Of a stretch of DNA of 20,937 nucleotides, positions 1 through 7,737 are shown piece after piece. Each line of letters begins with the position of its first letter. Position 1 is the first letter of the stretch. This DNA comes from CAKOSP01 sp964372145 (GTDB lineage Bacteria > Bacillota_I > Bacilli_A > RF39 > UBA660): assembly GCA_964372145.1 (NCBI GenBank), contig CAYJPM010000015.1, positions 1 through 20,937 on the forward strand, in the 5' to 3' direction. The notes under the pieces are model-generated. The model did not search any database and was not told where the DNA came from. It saw only the letters and a list, made by a program, of their open reading frames with translations. A program made the translations under genes and the position numbers.

Positions 1-77
1 TGGGGCGATCTACGAGGATCGAACTCGCGCATACCAGAGCCACAATCTGGCGTGTTAACCACTTCACCAAGACCGCC
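1..77 (-). tRNA. tRNA-His (GTG anticodon)
   Basis: Histidine tRNA read from the minus strand. The anticodon stem CCAGA/TCTGG encloses the loop TTGTGGC, which gives anticodon GTG. The acceptor strands GCGGTCT and AGATCGC pair with a single G-T wobble. An extra G at position -1 (base 77) faces C73 (base 4), the identity pair of bacterial tRNA-His. The T-arm contains GTTCGATCC. The CCA end is encoded (bases 1-3), so the gene is complete right at the window edge. It is transcribed away from the phosphoketolase gene, and its terminator would lie outside the window. Confidence 0.97.
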
Positions 78-89
78 ATAACACTTAGA

Positions 90-118
90 ATAATACCAAA
101 AAAATAAGAAAAATGCAA
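90..118 (-). promoter_or_regulatory. Probable promoter of tRNA-His
   Basis: On the minus strand TTGCAT (118-113) and TATTAT (95-90) are separated by exactly 17 bases. The predicted start falls a few bases before the tRNA 5' end at 77. The -10 is 5/6 to consensus and the -35 only 3/6. Confidence 0.55.
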
Positions 119-146
119 GTTTTTTCTTTTTTTGTTCTTAAAATAA

Positions 147-155
147 TGATATAAT
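147..155 (+). promoter_or_regulatory. Extended -10 promoter of the phosphoketolase gene
   Basis: A consensus TATAAT (150-155) is preceded by TG plus one base (147-149), an extended -10 element. The -35 position holds only a T-run, so recognition probably relies on the extended -10. It leaves a leader of about 20 bases containing the ribosome binding site AGGAGA (167-172). Confidence 0.7.
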
Positions 156-179
156 GTTTTAAGAATAGGAGAATAAAAA

Positions 180-2498
180 GTGGCGATAGGAACAAAAGAA
201 TTAAAAAAATTAAATGAATATTGGAATGCTGCTAATTATTTAGCAGTAGGACAATTATATTTACTTAATAATCCATTATTAAAAGACGGATTAAAATTAA
301 GTGATGTTAAAGATAAAATTATAGGACATTGGGGAACTGTACCTAGTCAAACTATGATTTATACACATTTAAATAGAATTATAAATAAACATAAATTAAA
401 TATGATATATATATCAGGACCAGGACATGGTGGTAATGCCCCAGTCGCATGTACTTATTTAGAAGGAAGTTATACTGATGTATATCCTGATATAACACAA
501 GATGAAAAAGGAATGCAAAAATTGTTTAAACAATTTTCATTTCCCGGAGGTATATCATCTCATGCTGCTCCTGAAACTCCTGGGAGTATACATGAAGGAG
601 GAGAGCTTGGTTATAGTTTAGCTCATGCATATGGAGCAGTACTAGACAATCCAGAACTTATCGCAGCTACTGTGATAGGAGATGGTGAAGCAGAAACAGG
701 ACCGCTTGCTACATCATGGCATTTAACTAAATTTTTAAATCCTGAAAAAGATGGTATTATATTACCTATATTAAATCTAAATGGATATAAAATAAATAAC
801 CCAACAGTACTTGCTAGAATGAGTAAAGATGAATTATATAATTATTTTATTGGTCTTGGTTATAAACCTTACTATGTAGGTGGAAGTAAACCAATGAATT
901 TACACAAAGATTTAGCTAAAGCGATGGATTACATAGCTAAAGACATCAAACATATTAAAGATAATGCTAAAAAAATAAAAAAAATATGGTGGCCAATGAT
1001 TATATTTGAAACACCAAAAGGAATAACTGGACCTAAAGAAGTAGTAGGTTCTTATAAAGCACATCAAGTACCATTTCAAGTTGAAACAGAAAAAGATGTG
1101 AAAAAATTAGAAAAATGGATGAAAAGTTATAAACCAGAAGAGTTGTTTGATGAAAAAGGTAGACTACGTCAAGATTTAAAACTGATGAATCCTCATGGAA
1201 GAAGAAGAATGGGGTCTAACCCACATGCTAATGGTGGTATATTCTTAAAACCTTTAAAATTACCTAAATTTAAAGAATATGGTGTAGATTTTAGAAAAAG
1301 AGGATCAGTTGAAGCTTCTGATATGTTAGAATTAGGTAAATATTTAAAAGATGTATTTAAATTAAATAAACAGAATAAAAACTTTAGAATATTTGGTCCA
1401 GATGAAGCAATGAGTAATAGATTTAATCATGTGTTTGAAGTTGAAAATAAAACATGGAATATGAAAGTTAATAAAGGTGAAGAACTTTTAGAAAAAGACG
1501 GAAGAGTATTTGATGGATTATTATCAGAACATGCATGTGAAGGTGCATTAGAAGCATATTTATTAACAGGTAGACATGGATTAATGCATTCATATGAATC
1601 ATTTATAAGAGTAGTAGATTCAATGGCTTCACAACATGCTAAATGGTTAAAAGTAACTAAAGAAATACCTTGGAGAAAACCTATCTCATCACTTAACTAT
1701 ATTTTATCAAGTCATGTATGGCAACAAGATCATAATGGATACACTCATCAGGATCCAGGATTCTTAAATCATTTAGTAACTAAGAAACCTGAAGTAGTAA
1801 GAATGTATTTACCATTTGATGCTAATTCATTAATTAGTTGTGTTGATCACTGTTTAGCTAGCAAACATTATATTAATGTAATAATAGCAAGTAAACATCC
1901 TAAAGAGCAGTGGCTTACTATGAATGAAACAGCTAAACATTGTAAAAAAGGTTTAGGAAGATGGGCATGGGCAAGCACAGATGAAAAAAATGAAGTAGAT
2001 GTAATACTTACTTGTTGTGGTGATACACCAACTTTAGAAGTTTTAGCTGCTACTACAATTCTTAAAGAATTTATGCCTGACTTAAAGATAAGAGTAGTAA
2101 ATGTAGTAGATTTATTCAAACTAGTATCTAGTGATAAACATCCACATGGACTTAAAAAAGAAGAATATAATGAATTATTCCCTAAAAAAGTTCCTAATGT
2201 ATTTGTTTTCCATGGATATCCACATCTAATTCATCAATTAGTATATGATAGAGATAATGATTCTGATATACATGTAAGAGGATACAACGAAGAAGGAACT
2301 ATTACAACTCCATTTGATATGAGAGTACAAAATAAAATAGATAGATATAACCTAGTATTAGATGTATTAAAATATTCTAAGAAAAATAATAAAAAATTAG
2401 AAACTTATTGTAATGAAATGTTAGATAAACATAAATCATTCATAAAAGAACATGGTAAAGAAATGCCTGAAGTAGCTAATTGGAAATGGAAAGAGTAA
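180..2498 (+). CDS. xfp: Xylulose-5-phosphate/fructose-6-phosphate phosphoketolase
   Basis: Thiamine-diphosphate enzyme that cleaves xylulose-5-P (and usually fructose-6-P) with phosphate to acetyl-phosphate plus glyceraldehyde-3-P or erythrose-4-P; cytosolic key step of the phosphoketolase pathway. At 772 aa it is slightly shorter than the usual 790-825 aa but colinear with the family. Visible family signatures: VGQLYL near residue 23, GPGHGG around 80-85, the ThDP/Mg site GDGEAETGP at 167-175, NGYKINNPT from 201, GITGPK, HSYESF, and SSHVWQQDHNGYTHQDPG in the C-terminal half. The start is GTG, chosen because AGGAGA lies 7 bases upstream and the N-terminus fits the family. One oddity: Asn199 stands where I recall a His in most homologues (PILHLNGYK). 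The gene appears monocistronic or reads weakly into the next unit, since no strong terminator follows. Confidence 0.97.
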   Translation: MAIGTKELKKLNEYWNAANYLAVGQLYLLNNPLLKDGLKLSDVKDKIIGHWGTVPSQTMIYTHLNRIINKHKLNMIYISGPGHGGNAPVACTYLEGSYTDVYPDITQDEKGMQKLFKQFSFPGGISSHAAPETPGSIHEGGELGYSLAHAYGAVLDNPELIAATVIGDGEAETGPLATSWHLTKFLNPEKDGIILPILNLNGYKINNPTVLARMSKDELYNYFIGLGYKPYYVGGSKPMNLHKDLAKAMDYIAKDIKHIKDNAKKIKKIWWPMIIFETPKGITGPKEVVGSYKAHQVPFQVETEKDVKKLEKWMKSYKPEELFDEKGRLRQDLKLMNPHGRRRMGSNPHANGGIFLKPLKLPKFKEYGVDFRKRGSVEASDMLELGKYLKDVFKLNKQNKNFRIFGPDEAMSNRFNHVFEVENKTWNMKVNKGEELLEKDGRVFDGLLSEHACEGALEAYLLTGRHGLMHSYESFIRVVDSMASQHAKWLKVTKEIPWRKPISSLNYILSSHVWQQDHNGYTHQDPGFLNHLVTKKPEVVRMYLPFDANSLISCVDHCLASKHYINVIIASKHPKEQWLTMNETAKHCKKGLGRWAWASTDEKNEVDVILTCCGDTPTLEVLAATTILKEFMPDLKIRVVNVVDLFKLVSSDKHPHGLKKEEYNELFPKKVPNVFVFHGYPHLIHQLVYDRDNDSDIHVRGYNEEGTITTPFDMRVQNKIDRYNLVLDVLKYSKKNNKKLETYCNEMLDKHKSFIKEHGKEMPEVANWKWKE

Positions 2499-2513
2499 TC
2501 TTTCTTTTTTTCA

Positions 2514-2522
2514 TGTTATAAT
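2514..2522 (+). promoter_or_regulatory. Extended -10 promoter upstream of the HD-domain gene
   Basis: TATAAT (2517-2522) preceded by TG and one base (2514-2516) sits in the 42-base gap after the phosphoketolase stop. A short leader with CAGGAG precedes the ATG at 2541. No convincing -35 is visible. Confidence 0.55.
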
Positions 2523-2540
2523 ACCATCAGGAGTTTTAAA

Positions 2541-3122
2541 ATGGATAATAAAATATTTTTATATAATATTTTAATGAATAATGATTTTAGTGAAGAAAAT
2601 ATACTAAAATTATGTAATATAATACCAGAAATAATACCCACTATTAATTTTGACCATAATCATCCACATCATCACTTAGATGTATTTAAACATACATTAT
2701 ACGCTATAAGTATAAGTGTTTATAACTTTGACGTAAGACTATCTTTATTACTACATGATATAGGTAAACCAGATTGTCANNNNNNNNNNTTTATAAATAA
2801 AAGAGGAACATCATCTTATCATAATCATCCTATTAAATCGGCAGAATACACATATAACATACTAAGTAGATTAGGTTATGAAAAAGATTATATATCTAAA
2901 ATAGTATTTTTAGTTAAAGAACATGATACTAAATTACCACTTGATTATTACTTATTAGAAGATTTTAAAAACGATATATCTTTAGAAGTTTTAGAACTTT
3001 TACTAGAAGTTCAAACCTCTGATGCGTACGCGCATCACCCTGATCATTTAGAAAAAAGAATTAATTATATAAATGAATTAAAAAATATTATAAAAGACCT
3101 AGGTAAAAATAAAATAATATGA
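2541..3122 (+). CDS. HD-domain phosphohydrolase, interrupted by an assembly gap
   Basis: A small HD-superfamily metal-dependent phosphohydrolase resembling the HD domain found in CCA-adding tRNA nucleotidyltransferases. Seen: His51 in the first helix, the HD pair at 72-73 followed by IGKP, then an HNHP motif at 94-97 after the gap, and a later VKEHD and SDAYAHH that could supply the last metal ligands. Substrate unknown: nucleotide, cyclic nucleotide or RNA end are all possible. Ten Ns fall inside the codons after GKPDC. The frame on both sides is the same and both sides fit the HD fold, so the gene is probably intact in the organism. In homologues the F-T-x-D-x-x-G segment follows GKP closely, so the true gap may differ from ten bases. 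It ends in TGA directly followed by TAA. First gene of a likely four-gene unit. Confidence 0.8.
   Translation: MDNKIFLYNILMNNDFSEENILKLCNIIPEIIPTINFDHNHPHHHLDVFKHTLYAISISVYNFDVRLSLLLHDIGKPDCXXXXFINKRGTSSYHNHPIKSAEYTYNILSRLGYEKDYISKIVFLVKEHDTKLPLDYYLLEDFKNDISLEVLELLLEVQTSDAYAHHPDHLEKRINYINELKNIIKDLGKNKII
2780..2789. other. Run of 10 Ns (assembly gap)
   Basis: Ten unknown bases lie inside the HD-domain gene. Ten is a common placeholder length in scaffolding, so the real number of missing or overlapping bases is uncertain. The reading frame continues in phase across it as written. Confidence 0.99.
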
Positions 3123-3150
3123 TAAAATAATTTATGAAAGTGGTGTATTT

Positions 3151-3729
3151 ATGAATTGGTTATTGTTATTAACAATTGTAGCTTTTATAGCGTTATCATT
3201 TGTTTTAATAAAGATTAAAAAAAGTGTAAGTTTAGTAAAGGAAAACAGTAATAAATTTAAGAAGTTATCTAAATTAAATGAATCTTATGAATTTTATTAT
3301 AATGTTAAAAAAGAAATTATAATTACACATTATGTAAGAAGTCAATCTGAGTTAGCTAGTATAAGTTTAAACAATTTACTTATAGACATGTTTAAAGATA
3401 ATATTAGTAATATAACTTTAAACTTTGAATATATAAAAAAGAACGAGAAAAATTGTGAATTATATTTAAAAAAATATAATGCTATTAATGATGTAACAGA
3501 ACCTGAAATTATAGCAACAACAAATATGAAGTTAAAAAACTTTTTATTTTTAGAAAATAGTATTTTTAAGAATAATAAATTAAAACCTATAACTAAATTT
3601 AAAGTTAAAATTATAGCTAAATACGATGGACCTAAAGGTAAAAATAAATATCAAAAAGATAAAGTATATAACTTTAATGATTTAAATAAATTTTATGAAG
3701 AATATAAAAATGAGAAAGAGGTAAAATAA
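3151..3729 (+). CDS. Membrane-anchored protein of unknown function
   Basis: Not recognised. The 192-aa product begins with one hydrophobic helix (about residues 2-22, ending in KIKK), which suggests a single N-terminal membrane anchor with the lysine-rich part in the cytoplasm. The rest is soluble, rich in Lys, Asn and Tyr. A C-terminal segment (residues about 155-180) has a YDGPKGKNKY core followed by a tyrosine- and lysine-rich tail, which could be a small folded module. It lies 28 bases after the HD gene and 2 bases before the superoxide reductase gene, so it is very probably co-transcribed with both. The ribosome binding site (AAAGTGGTG) is weak but well placed. No catalytic motif is apparent. 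Confidence 0.75.
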   Translation: MNWLLLLTIVAFIALSFVLIKIKKSVSLVKENSNKFKKLSKLNESYEFYYNVKKEIIITHYVRSQSELASISLNNLLIDMFKDNISNITLNFEYIKKNEKNCELYLKKYNAINDVTEPEIIATTNMKLKNFLFLENSIFKNNKLKPITKFKVKIIAKYDGPKGKNKYQKDKVYNFNDLNKFYEEYKNEKEVK

Positions 3730-3731
3730 AT

Positions 3732-4100
3732 ATGAAAATATATAGATGTATGCATTGTGGTAATATAATTACTAAACTAAGCGATAAAGGAGTAAATGTA
3801 GTTTGCTGTGGAGATGAAATGATCCTTTTAGAAGCAAACAATGTAGATGCTTCTTTAGAAAAACATGTTCCAGTAGTAGAAATAATTGATAACAATATTA
3901 AAGTAACAGTTGGGGAAGTTAATCATCCTATGGAAGATAGTCATTATATAGAGTTTATTATAATTGAAACAGAAAATGGAATATGTGTAAGAAAATTAAA
4001 ACCAAATGATGAACCTATAATTGATAGTTATATTAATAGTAAAGTTTTAAATGTATATGCATACTGCAATTTACATGGATTATGGAAAGCAAATATATAA
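3732..4100 (+). CDS. dfx: Desulfoferrodoxin / superoxide reductase (two-iron type)
   Basis: Reduces superoxide to hydrogen peroxide without making oxygen, a typical anaerobe defence; cytosolic, fed by rubredoxin or a similar electron donor. All ligands are visible in 122 aa. The N-terminal desulforedoxin-type Fe(Cys)4 centre is C6, C9, C25 and C26. The catalytic centre is H45, H65, H71, C112 and H115, with the E43-K44-H45-V-P motif whose Lys and Glu guide substrate and peroxide release. The length and both centres match class I (2Fe) enzymes. The start ATG follows the previous stop by two bases, with a ribosome site inside the upstream gene, so translation is probably coupled. The downstream radical SAM gene encodes an oxygen-sensitive Fe-S enzyme, which makes the pairing sensible. 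Confidence 0.96.
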   Translation: MKIYRCMHCGNIITKLSDKGVNVVCCGDEMILLEANNVDASLEKHVPVVEIIDNNIKVTVGEVNHPMEDSHYIEFIIIETENGICVRKLKPNDEPIIDSYINSKVLNVYAYCNLHGLWKANI

Positions 4101-4101
4101 G

Positions 4102-4118
4102 CTTTCTTTTTTTGAAAG
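4102..4118 (+). promoter_or_regulatory. Small hairpin overlapping the ribosome site of the radical SAM gene
   Basis: CTTTC (4102-4106) can pair with GAAAG (4114-4118) across a seven-T loop. The 3' arm is part of the Shine-Dalgarno sequence GAAAGGA ahead of the ATG at 4125. The stem is only five base pairs, so it is either a weak translational gate or chance. Confidence 0.3.
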
Positions 4119-4124
4119 GAAAAT

Positions 4125-4907
4125 ATGAAAAAATTTAAAAAAATATATATAGAAATAACTAATATATGTAACTTAAAATGTAGTTTTTGTCCACAAGATA
4201 ATATGGTGAAAAAAGAAATGTCTTTAGAAGAATTTGAAATAATTTTAAATAAAATAAAAGATTACACAGATTATATATATTTACATGTTAAAGGTGAACC
4301 TTTAACTCATAGTAATTTAAAAAATATAATAATGTTAGCTAAAAAATATAAATTTAATATAAATATAACTACGAATGGTACTCTTTTAAAAAATAAATAT
4401 AAAGATATAATTGGTATAAGAGAACTCAACATATCTTTGCAAAGTATCACAGATTTATCATACTTAGAAGATATATTTGAAGTAAGTGAAATACTTTCTA
4501 AAGAAACGTTTATTGAATATAGATTATGGACTAAGAATAAGTATGAAAAAGAAATATTAGAAGCGATTAAATCTAGATATAATACACTTGATAATAAATT
4601 ATCAAAAAATATTTATTTTAAGAAAGGTGAAGAATTCATATGGCCATCTCTTAGTAATGATATATTAAGAGAAACTGGTACTTGCTATGGTACGCGAGAC
4701 CAATTAGGCATTTTAGTAGATGGTACCGTTATACCTTGTTGTTTAGATAGTAAAGGAATAATAAATTTAGGTAATATTTTTAATAATTCACTCAATGAAA
4801 TAATAAATTCTAAAAGGTTTATGAATATTAGCAAAGGATTTGAAAATAATATATTATGTGAAAACTTATGTAAAAAATGCGGTTTTAAGTTAGATAAAGA
4901 TTTATAA
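4125..4907 (+). CDS. Radical SAM/SPASM domain protein
   Basis: A radical S-adenosylmethionine enzyme, 260 aa. The CxxxCxxC motif for the SAM-binding 4Fe-4S cluster is C15, C19, C22, preceded by the usual beta-strand IEITNIC. A GEP motif (residues 57-59) and the ITTNGTLL strand belong to the partial TIM barrel. A C-terminal SPASM-like cysteine set is visible: C187, the C205-C206 pair, and C245, C249, C252, consistent with auxiliary Fe-S clusters. SPASM proteins often modify peptides or mature enzymes, but no precursor peptide is obvious nearby, so the substrate is unknown. It lies 24 bases after superoxide reductase and probably closes that operon. No strong terminator follows it. Confidence 0.9.
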   Translation: MKKFKKIYIEITNICNLKCSFCPQDNMVKKEMSLEEFEIILNKIKDYTDYIYLHVKGEPLTHSNLKNIIMLAKKYKFNINITTNGTLLKNKYKDIIGIRELNISLQSITDLSYLEDIFEVSEILSKETFIEYRLWTKNKYEKEILEAIKSRYNTLDNKLSKNIYFKKGEEFIWPSLSNDILRETGTCYGTRDQLGILVDGTVIPCCLDSKGIINLGNIFNNSLNEIINSKRFMNISKGFENNILCENLCKKCGFKLDKDL

Positions 4908-4933
4908 TATATAATAAGTTCACTTTTTTAACT

Positions 4934-4962
4934 TTGACAATATAGTTATATATTGTTAAAAT
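4934..4962 (+). promoter_or_regulatory. Strong promoter of the DapB-like oxidoreductase gene
   Basis: A perfect -35 TTGACA (4934-4939) and -10 TAAAAT (4957-4962) are separated by 17 bases, and TG plus one base precedes the -10. GGAGG (4969-4973) lies 7 bases before the ATG. This is the best canonical promoter in the window, and its spacer is occupied by a palindrome. Confidence 0.85.
4937..4956. promoter_or_regulatory. Perfect palindrome in the promoter spacer, probable operator
   Basis: ACAATATA (4937-4944) and TATATTGT (4949-4956) are perfect inverted arms around GTTA. The site covers the end of the -35 and the whole spacer up to the -10, where a bound dimeric repressor would block RNA polymerase. 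The regulator is not in this window. Confidence 0.6.
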
Positions 4963-4980
4963 AATTATGGAGGATAAAAT

Positions 4981-6018
4981 ATGATTAAAATAGTTCAATA
5001 TGGATGCGGAAAGATGAGTAAGTATACTATGAAGTTTGCTTTAGAAAAAGGATATGAAATAGTAGGAGCTTTAGATATAAATGAAGATGTTATAGGAAAT
5101 GATATTAACACTATCATAGGTGGAGAAGAAACTGGTGTTAAAGTGATGCATGTAAATAGTGCAGAAACTTTATTAAAGGAAGTTAAACCCGATATATGTT
5201 TAGTAACAACTATGAGTTTATTATCTGATTTAGAAGATGCTTTAAAAGTATGTGCTAAAAATGGAGTAAATGCATTAACTATATGTGAAGAAGCATTATA
5301 TCCATTTAATTCTAATCCTGTATTAGCAGAAGAAATAGATAAAATAGCAAAAGAAAATAAATGTACAGTATCAGGTACTGGATATCAAGATGCATCATGG
5401 GGTAATTTAATTACTACATTAATGGGTTCTACTCATAATATAACAAAAGTAGAGGGAAGTAGTTCTTATAACGTAGAAGATTATGGTATAGCACTTGCTA
5501 AAGCACATGGAGCAGGTCTTACAAAAGAAGAGTTTGATAAAACAATTGCTGCAGCGGATAACATAAGTGAAGAAGAAAGAAATACATTAATCAAAAATGG
5601 AGAATTCTTACCAAGTTATATGTGGAATGTAAATGGATGGTTATGTGATAAATTAAAACTAACAGTTACAAGTCAAACACAAAAATGTATACCTACATTT
5701 TGTAATGAAGATATAAACTCTAGTACATTAGATATGACTATTAAAGCTGGTGATTGTACAGGTATGAGAGCTATAGTTACTACAGAAACTAAAGAAGGTA
5801 TAACTTTTGAAACAGAATGTGTTGGAAAAGTATATTCTAAAGAAGATTTTGATTCAAATAAATGGACTGTTATTGGAGAACCTAGTACTACACTTGTAAT
5901 AGATAAACCAGATACAGTTGGACTTACTTGTGCAACAATGATTAATAGAATTGAAGATGTTATTGCTAGTAATCCTGGTTTTGTACCAACAAGCCAAATG
6001 GGTGAATTAAAATATTAA
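4981..6018 (+). CDS. DapB-fold NAD(P)-dependent oxidoreductase, 2,4-diaminopentanoate dehydrogenase-like
   Basis: A 345-aa oxidoreductase with an N-terminal Rossmann fold (VQYGCGKM at 5-12, acidic ALDIN after the second strand) of the dihydrodipicolinate-reductase N-terminal type. Its full-length layout, with TICEEALYPF near residue 98-107 and GTGYQDASWGN near 132-142, resembles 2,4-diaminopentanoate dehydrogenase (Ord) of ornithine fermentation. It is too long for ordinary DapB (about 250-270 aa). No other ornithine-fermentation genes (racemase, aminomutase, thiolase) lie nearby, so the real substrate may be another amino acid. It is a single-gene unit with its own strong promoter, an operator-like palindrome and a terminator, which suggests tightly controlled, substrate-responsive expression. 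Confidence 0.75.
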   Translation: MIKIVQYGCGKMSKYTMKFALEKGYEIVGALDINEDVIGNDINTIIGGEETGVKVMHVNSAETLLKEVKPDICLVTTMSLLSDLEDALKVCAKNGVNALTICEEALYPFNSNPVLAEEIDKIAKENKCTVSGTGYQDASWGNLITTLMGSTHNITKVEGSSSYNVEDYGIALAKAHGAGLTKEEFDKTIAAADNISEEERNTLIKNGEFLPSYMWNVNGWLCDKLKLTVTSQTQKCIPTFCNEDINSSTLDMTIKAGDCTGMRAIVTTETKEGITFETECVGKVYSKEDFDSNKWTVIGEPSTTLVIDKPDTVGLTCATMINRIEDVIASNPGFVPTSQMGELKY

Positions 6019-6022
6019 ATAC

Positions 6023-6045
6023 AAACCACTTATGTGGTTTTTTTT
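6023..6045 (+). terminator. Factor-independent terminator after the oxidoreductase gene
   Basis: AAACCAC (6023-6029) pairs perfectly with GTGGTTT (6034-6040) around TTAT and is followed by five further Ts. Confidence 0.93.
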
Positions 6046-6046
6046 A

Positions 6047-6055
6047 TGATATAAT
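6047..6055 (+). promoter_or_regulatory. Extended -10 promoter of the ABC transporter operon
   Basis: TATAAT (6050-6055) with TG plus one base in front (6047-6049) begins two bases after the preceding terminator. The -35 position would lie inside the terminator stem and does not match consensus. Confidence 0.7.
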
Positions 6056-6085
6056 ATGTATATATAAATAAAGGAAGGTTTAGAT

Positions 6086-6925
6086 ATGTTAAAAATAAAT
6101 AATTTAACAAAATATTATGGTAATATTTTAGGTATTAAAGATTTATCCTTAGAAATAAAAAAAGGAGAAATCTATGGTTTTATAGGACCTAACGGAAGCG
6201 GTAAAAGCACCACTATTAGATCTATTATGAAACTTATTAATATTGATAAAGGTGATATCATAATAAATAATAATATAAATTTTGATAAAAATTTAATTGG
6301 GTACTTACCATCTGAAGTAAAGTTATATGAATCAGATAAAGTAATAAATTTATTTAAATATAATAATACTTTTTATAAACAAGATACTATGAAAAGAGCT
6401 CTAGAGTTATCTAAAAAATTAAATTTAGATGTTAATAAAAAAATAGAAGAATTATCATATGGTAATTTAAAGAAAGTTGGTATAGTACTAGCTTTAGCGC
6501 ATGAACCTAAATTTATAATACTTGATGAGCCTACAAGTGGATTAGATCCTCTTATTCAAAACACATTTTTCGAACTTTTAAAAGAAGAAAAGAAGAAAGG
6601 TAATACAATCCTTTTTTCATCACATATACTAAGTGAAATAAAAAATATATGTGATAAAGTAGCAATATTAAAAGATAATCAATTATTAAAAGTGGAAGAT
6701 ATTAGTGATTTAAATACTAGTTATTATAATATATATTTAGAAAGTGATAACTTAGATAAAATAAGTAAAGAATTAGAAGTAAAAATAATAAATAACAGAT
6801 TTATATATGATAGAGAAATAAATGATTTATTAAAAATAATAAATAAACATAATGTAAAAAAAATATTAATTGAAGAACCTTCAATAGAAGAAATATTTTT
6901 AGAATTTTATAAAGGTGAATTATGA
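6086..6925 (+). CDS. ABC transporter ATP-binding protein
   Basis: Cytoplasmic ATPase of a two-component ABC exporter (279 aa). Walker A GPNGSGKST is at 34-42, the signature is LSYGN rather than LSGGQ, Walker B is FIILDEPTSGLDPL, and the switch histidine is in LFSSHIL. A variable C-terminal extension of about 80 residues follows the ATPase core, as in the BcrA/NatA-like family that partners with ABC-2 permeases. The substrate cannot be read from sequence; peptides, antibiotics or ions are all known for this group. AAGGAAGG precedes the ATG. The stop TGA overlaps the ATG of the permease gene in the form ATGA, a sign of translational coupling. Confidence 0.93.
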   Translation: MLKINNLTKYYGNILGIKDLSLEIKKGEIYGFIGPNGSGKSTTIRSIMKLINIDKGDIIINNNINFDKNLIGYLPSEVKLYESDKVINLFKYNNTFYKQDTMKRALELSKKLNLDVNKKIEELSYGNLKKVGIVLALAHEPKFIILDEPTSGLDPLIQNTFFELLKEEKKKGNTILFSSHILSEIKNICDKVAILKDNQLLKVEDISDLNTSYYNIYLESDNLDKISKELEVKIINNRFIYDREINDLLKIINKHNVKKILIEEPSIEEIFLEFYKGEL

Positions 6926-7710
6926 TTAAAAGAGAATTTAAAATTAATTTTAAAAATTTAAGTATATGGTTATTAGTATTACTTCTTATTAATATACTCG
7001 TATATAGTATGTATCCTAGTTTATCAGAAGTATTTTCTAATAACTTTGAAGAAATAATGAATGCTTTCCCAAAAGAAATGCTAACAGCTTTTAATATGGA
7101 TATATCATCTATTACAACTGCATTTGGATGGTTTAAAACTGAAGGGTTAGTATTATTTATGTTAGTATATGGGATATATGCTAGTATATTAGGGAGTAAT
7201 ATATTATTAAAAGAAGAAAGTGATGGAACCATTGAATATTTATATTCCAAACCAATAACAAGAAATGAAATAGTAATGTCTAAAATAATATCAGGTTTAA
7301 TAAATATAATTATTATGAACTTATTTATGACTTTAATAACTTCTTTAGGTTTGTTATATAATAATGATTTAGAATTATTTATGGTTATAAAATTAAATAC
7401 TGTATTATTAATACCAACTATTATATTATTTTTTATATCACTATGTATTTCAACATTTTTTAAGAAAACAAAACAAGTAAATGCGTTATCATTTGGAATA
7501 GTATTTTTAAGTTATTTTTTATATTCTTTTTCGGCTTTAAGTGAAGAAATAAAATTCTTAAAATATTTATCAGTATATACACTCTCAGATATTAGAGAAG
7601 TTATACAAAATAATAGTATTAATATTTTATACACGGTATTAGCAATATTAATAGTTGTAATAATAAGCATTGTTATTTTTGTAAGATATAACAAAAAAGA
7701 ATTGGTATAA
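6922..7710 (+). CDS. ABC-2 type transporter permease
   Basis: Integral membrane partner of the upstream ATPase, 262 aa. About six hydrophobic segments are visible: near residues 12-30, 70-95, 125-147, 155-175, 185-205 and 235-256. A long loop between the first two, and the cytoplasmic segment EESDGTIEYLYSKPITRNEIVMSK between the second and third, match the ABC-2/NatB-like layout in which that loop contacts the ATPase. It starts on the four-base overlap with the ATPase gene and ends at a strong terminator, so the operon is just these two genes. Substrate unknown. Confidence 0.9.
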   Translation: MIKREFKINFKNLSIWLLVLLLINILVYSMYPSLSEVFSNNFEEIMNAFPKEMLTAFNMDISSITTAFGWFKTEGLVLFMLVYGIYASILGSNILLKEESDGTIEYLYSKPITRNEIVMSKIISGLINIIIMNLFMTLITSLGLLYNNDLELFMVIKLNTVLLIPTIILFFISLCISTFFKKTKQVNALSFGIVFLSYFLYSFSALSEEIKFLKYLSVYTLSDIREVIQNNSINILYTVLAILIVVIISIVIFVRYNKKELV

Positions 7711-7737
7711 AAAAAATTAGGCAGACCTAATTTTTTT
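7711..7737. terminator. Bidirectional terminator between convergent genes
   Basis: AAAAAATTAGG (7711-7721) and CCTAATTTTTT (7726-7736) form an 11-bp stem around CAGA. The A-run on one side and T-run on the other let it work on both strands. It ends the ABC operon and the opposing minus-strand gene, whose stop codon lies in the stem. Confidence 0.92.

Noticed and set aside
4908..4933. Weak AAGTT...AACTT inverted repeat as a terminator for the radical SAM gene
   Set aside because: Only five base pairs with no proper T-run after the stem.
2541..6925. Possible Mycoplasma-type code (TGA as Trp), suggested by the extreme AT content
   Set aside because: Tryptophan is written TGG throughout, no gene contains in-frame TGA, and TGA is used as stop at 3120-3122 and 6923-6925 where the protein families also end.
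6801..7250. 149-codon minus-strand open frame across the ABC ATPase/permease junction
   Set aside because: It overlaps two well-supported genes and lacks any start signal; its composition is that of a shadow frame.
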